NCBI RefSeq assembly: GCF_002741945.1
Contig: NZ_MDVN01000022.1
Coordinates: forward strand, 124,001 to 188,000
Source of the DNA: Gaetbulibacter sp. 4G1
GTDB taxonomy: Bacteria; Bacteroidota; Bacteroidia; Flavobacteriales; Flavobacteriaceae
Reading direction: 5' to 3'
DNA: 64,000 nucleotides
Numbering within the stretch: the first letter of the stretch is position 1; each line of letters begins with the position of its first letter. The notes beneath the pieces are model-generated. The model was not told where the DNA came from, searched no databases, and was given only the letters and a program-made list of their open reading frames with translations. Both the position numbers and the translations under genes were made by a program. Of this stretch, positions 62,494 to 64,000 are shown one piece after another.

Positions 62494-63207
62494 TTAAAGC
62501 AAATTTAACCGTTTCATTAACTCAGGTCTGTTTGAGCGACTTACCGGAATTACATCTTTTTTAATAAGCACACTATTATCCTCAATATCTACAATTTTTT
62601 TAATATTGATAATGTAAGAACGGTGAACTTTTAAGAATAAATCATTTGGTAATTTATCTTCAATTTTTTTTAGTGTAGAATGTACTGTATAATTTTTATC
62701 CTCTGTTTTCACATTAATGTAATCGCCTTTAGCCTCGATAAGATATATGCTAGGAATATCTAACTTTATTAGTCGTCTATCAATATTTATATATAAATCA
62801 TTGGCTGTAGATGCTTCAGTTTCTGTACCAGATGGAATTACTTTATTTTCAGCAACTTTTGTTGTTTCTGCTTTCTGAATTGCTTTTTCAAAACGTGGTA
62901 AGGCAATTGGTTTTACTAAATAATCTACAATGCAATCGTACTCAAAAGCTTCAATAGCAAATTGAGAATCTGATGTTGTTAAAATTATCTTTGGTGGGTT
63001 TTTTAATGTTTGGATAAAATCAAAGCCTGTAAAATCGGGCATATGAATATCTAAAAAAATCAAGTCTACTTCATTTTGGTTTAAATATTTCATTGCTTGA
63101 ATAGCATTAGGAAATTCTTCCAAAACATTTAAACTAGGGACATTTGTGCACAATTGTGCTATAATAGTTCTGGCAGTAGCCTCATCATCAACAATAATAC
63201 AGTTCAT
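62494..63207 (-). CDS. LytTR-type response regulator
   Basis: A 237-residue regulator with a receiver domain (1-120) and a LytTR DNA-binding domain (about 135-237). The receiver has the acidic pair D7/D8, phosphorylation site D53 in FLDIHMPD and K99 in YLVKP. The output domain has LYLIEAKGDYINV-like (IYLIEAKGDYINVKT) and FLKVHRSYIINIKKI, the two strongest LytTR motifs. LytTR proteins bind two direct half sites spaced about two helical turns apart, which matches the four repeats found in the window. HPt and histidine kinase genes follow on the same strand upstream. Confidence 0.95.
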   Translation of the reverse strand: MNCIIVDDEATARTIIAQLCTNVPSLNVLEEFPNAIQAMKYLNQNEVDLIFLDIHMPDFTGFDFIQTLKNPPKIILTTSDSQFAIEAFEYDCIVDYLVKPIALPRFEKAIQKAETTKVAENKVIPSGTETEASTANDLYINIDRRLIKLDIPSIYLIEAKGDYINVKTEDKNYTVHSTLKKIEDKLPNDLFLKVHRSYIINIKKIVDIEDNSVLIKKDVIPVSRSNRPELMKRLNLL

Positions 63208-63221
63208 AAAAATAAATAATA

Positions 63222-63539
63222 TTACAAAGTATTTAGAAAGTTTGTTATAACTTGAAGAATGTTATCAAAATCTTCTTTACCAGCAGCTTTATTTTTTTTT
63301 AAATTGTTTTCAAAATCCGCAGCTATAGCATAACTCTTTTCAAGTCCTAAAATACTAATTTTATGTTTAAGTTTGTGTACATTTTCTGAAGCTTCTTTAA
63401 ATTTTTTTGCTTCTATGTTTTTTAAATAAACTGCTTTTTCATCAGGAAACTCTGTTTTTATAATTGTAATTAGCTTATTCTTAAAAACATCATCACCTCC
63501 AGAGAGTGTATCTATATAAGACAAATTAGGCCGTTCCAT
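63222..63539 (-). CDS. Histidine phosphotransfer (HPt) domain protein
   Basis: A 105-residue four-helix HPt protein. The phospho-accepting residue is H55 in NVHKLKHKISILGL, in the standard HxLK context. It lies between the kinase (2 bp gap) and the LytTR regulator (14 bp gap). That gives a kinase, HPt, regulator chain and implies a phosphorelay with a hybrid kinase whose receiver is outside the window. Confidence 0.93.
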   Translation of the reverse strand: MERPNLSYIDTLSGGDDVFKNKLITIIKTEFPDEKAVYLKNIEAKKFKEASENVHKLKHKISILGLEKSYAIAADFENNLKKNKAAGKEDFDNILQVITNFLNTL

Positions 63540-63541
63540 AA

Positions 63542-64000
63542 TTATTTTTTTAATGTAAAATGAAAGGTTGTTCCTTTTGTTGGTATAGATTCTATCCAGA
63601 TTTCACCTTTAAATAAATCTATGATTTTTTTAACTATAGATAACCCAATTCCTGTAGACTCTTTACTTTCTTGCAAGGCATGAAAAATTTTAAAAATTTT
63701 GTTATGATACTTTTTATCTATACCAATACCATTGTCTTTTATTGAAAACTGATAAAATGATTTTTGATCTTGAACATCAATTTCAATGCGTCCTTCTTCT
63801 TTATCATTAAACTTAACAGCATTGCTAATTAAATTTTGAAACAATTGCTGAAGCTTCACTTTATCTCCGTAAACTATTGGTAATGGATTTAAAGTTTCTA
63901 TTTTAATATGTTCTGGCACAAATAAAATTTGCTTTAAATCTTCTATTAGGATATTTAAATCTACTTCTTCTTTTTTAGTAGAGTCTGAACCTACACTTGA
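63542..64000 (-). CDS. Sensor histidine kinase, C-terminal part (continues past window)
   Basis: The frame is open to the right edge; only the last 152 codons are visible. A start at the GTG at 63919 is not real because the reading frame continues upstream without a stop (VDLNILIEDLKQILFVPEH). The HATPase domain is clear: N-box LIGNAVKFN-like (NLISNAVKFNDKEEG), G1 IKDNGIGID, and G2 STGIGLSIVKKIIDLF. The dimerisation and sensing domains lie beyond the window. It should phosphorylate the HPt protein next to it. Confidence 0.92.
   Translation of the reverse strand, partial: SSVGSDSTKKEEVDLNILIEDLKQILFVPEHIKIETLNPLPIVYGDKVKLQQLFQNLISNAVKFNDKEEGRIEIDVQDQKSFYQFSIKDNGIGIDKKYHNKIFKIFHALQESKESTGIGLSIVKKIIDLFKGEIWIESIPTKGTTFHFTLKK

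Noticed and set aside
63542-63919. A complete 125-residue ATPase-domain protein starting at 63919
   Set aside because: The start codon would be GTG inside a frame that stays open to the window edge and reads as the preceding part of a histidine kinase.

Overview
The window comes from an AT-rich member of the Bacteroidota, almost certainly family Flavobacteriaceae. Supporting signs are a SusC/SusD pair with a FecR/ECF-sigma system, many lipoproteins with a cysteine after a short signal peptide, a secreted protein with a type IX sorting tail, TAnnTTTG-type -7 promoter boxes, a BlaI/M56 pair, and a structured intergenic element of a kind I recall from this family.

Positions 1-21750. A partial class V aminotransferase and a DsbD-type thiol reductase come first. 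A long minus-strand locus follows (read from 17718 down to 3164): FecR, an STN-containing SusC, SusD, two M14 zinc carboxypeptidase lipoproteins, an N-acyl-D-amino-acid deacylase lipoprotein, a glutamate-racemase-like lipoprotein with both catalytic cysteines, a fibronectin-III lipoprotein and a glutamate/aspartate-type cation symporter. The ECF sigma factor is divergent. I read this as a scavenging locus for D-amino-acid-containing peptides, perhaps D-glutamyl peptides, in which the racemase works outside the cytoplasm and feeds the symporter. A threonine-degradation pair (tdh, kbl) with a divergent Lrp regulator follows.

Positions 21750-30630. tRNA-Leu(UAG), an M20 dipeptidase, a structured repeat, a DMT permease, a BlaI/M56 pair with two operators covering its promoter, a DUF4407 protein, a STAS protein, an NTF2-like secreted protein, a GNAT acetyltransferase and an S37-type peptidase.

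Positions 30765-41776. A hydroxyproline catabolic locus holding both routes: trans-3-hydroxyproline (Cys/Thr dehydratase plus pyrroline-2-carboxylate reductase) and trans-4-hydroxyproline (Cys/Cys epimerase, FAD dehydrogenase, DHDPS-family enzyme, aldehyde dehydrogenase). Two M24 prolidase-type peptidases and an AraC regulator accompany them. The DHDPS-family gene seems to have displaced an older one, whose middle-to-C-terminal fragment is still present.

Positions 41810-56628. A putative exopolysaccharide synthesis and secretion locus: GT2, large GT-C-like membrane protein, Ig-like secreted protein, membrane-anchored glycoside hydrolase, GT4, flippase, two STAS proteins and a TPR/beta-barrel outer-membrane protein. 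It is interrupted by a small unit with a six-cysteine double-glycine-leader peptide and a C39-like/VKOR/thioredoxin fusion oxidase.

Positions 56649-64000. A DUF2200 gene, then an array of small single-gene units separated by imperfect palindromic spacers (integron-cassette-like, no integrase seen), a large type IX-secreted protein, and a LytTR response regulator, HPt protein and histidine kinase running off the end. Four copies of a 21-bp-spaced direct repeat, TTCGNTGGNTK-N10-GTAGAYGAATG, lie upstream of the polysaccharide genes and the type IX-secreted gene. I propose these as binding sites of the LytTR regulator.
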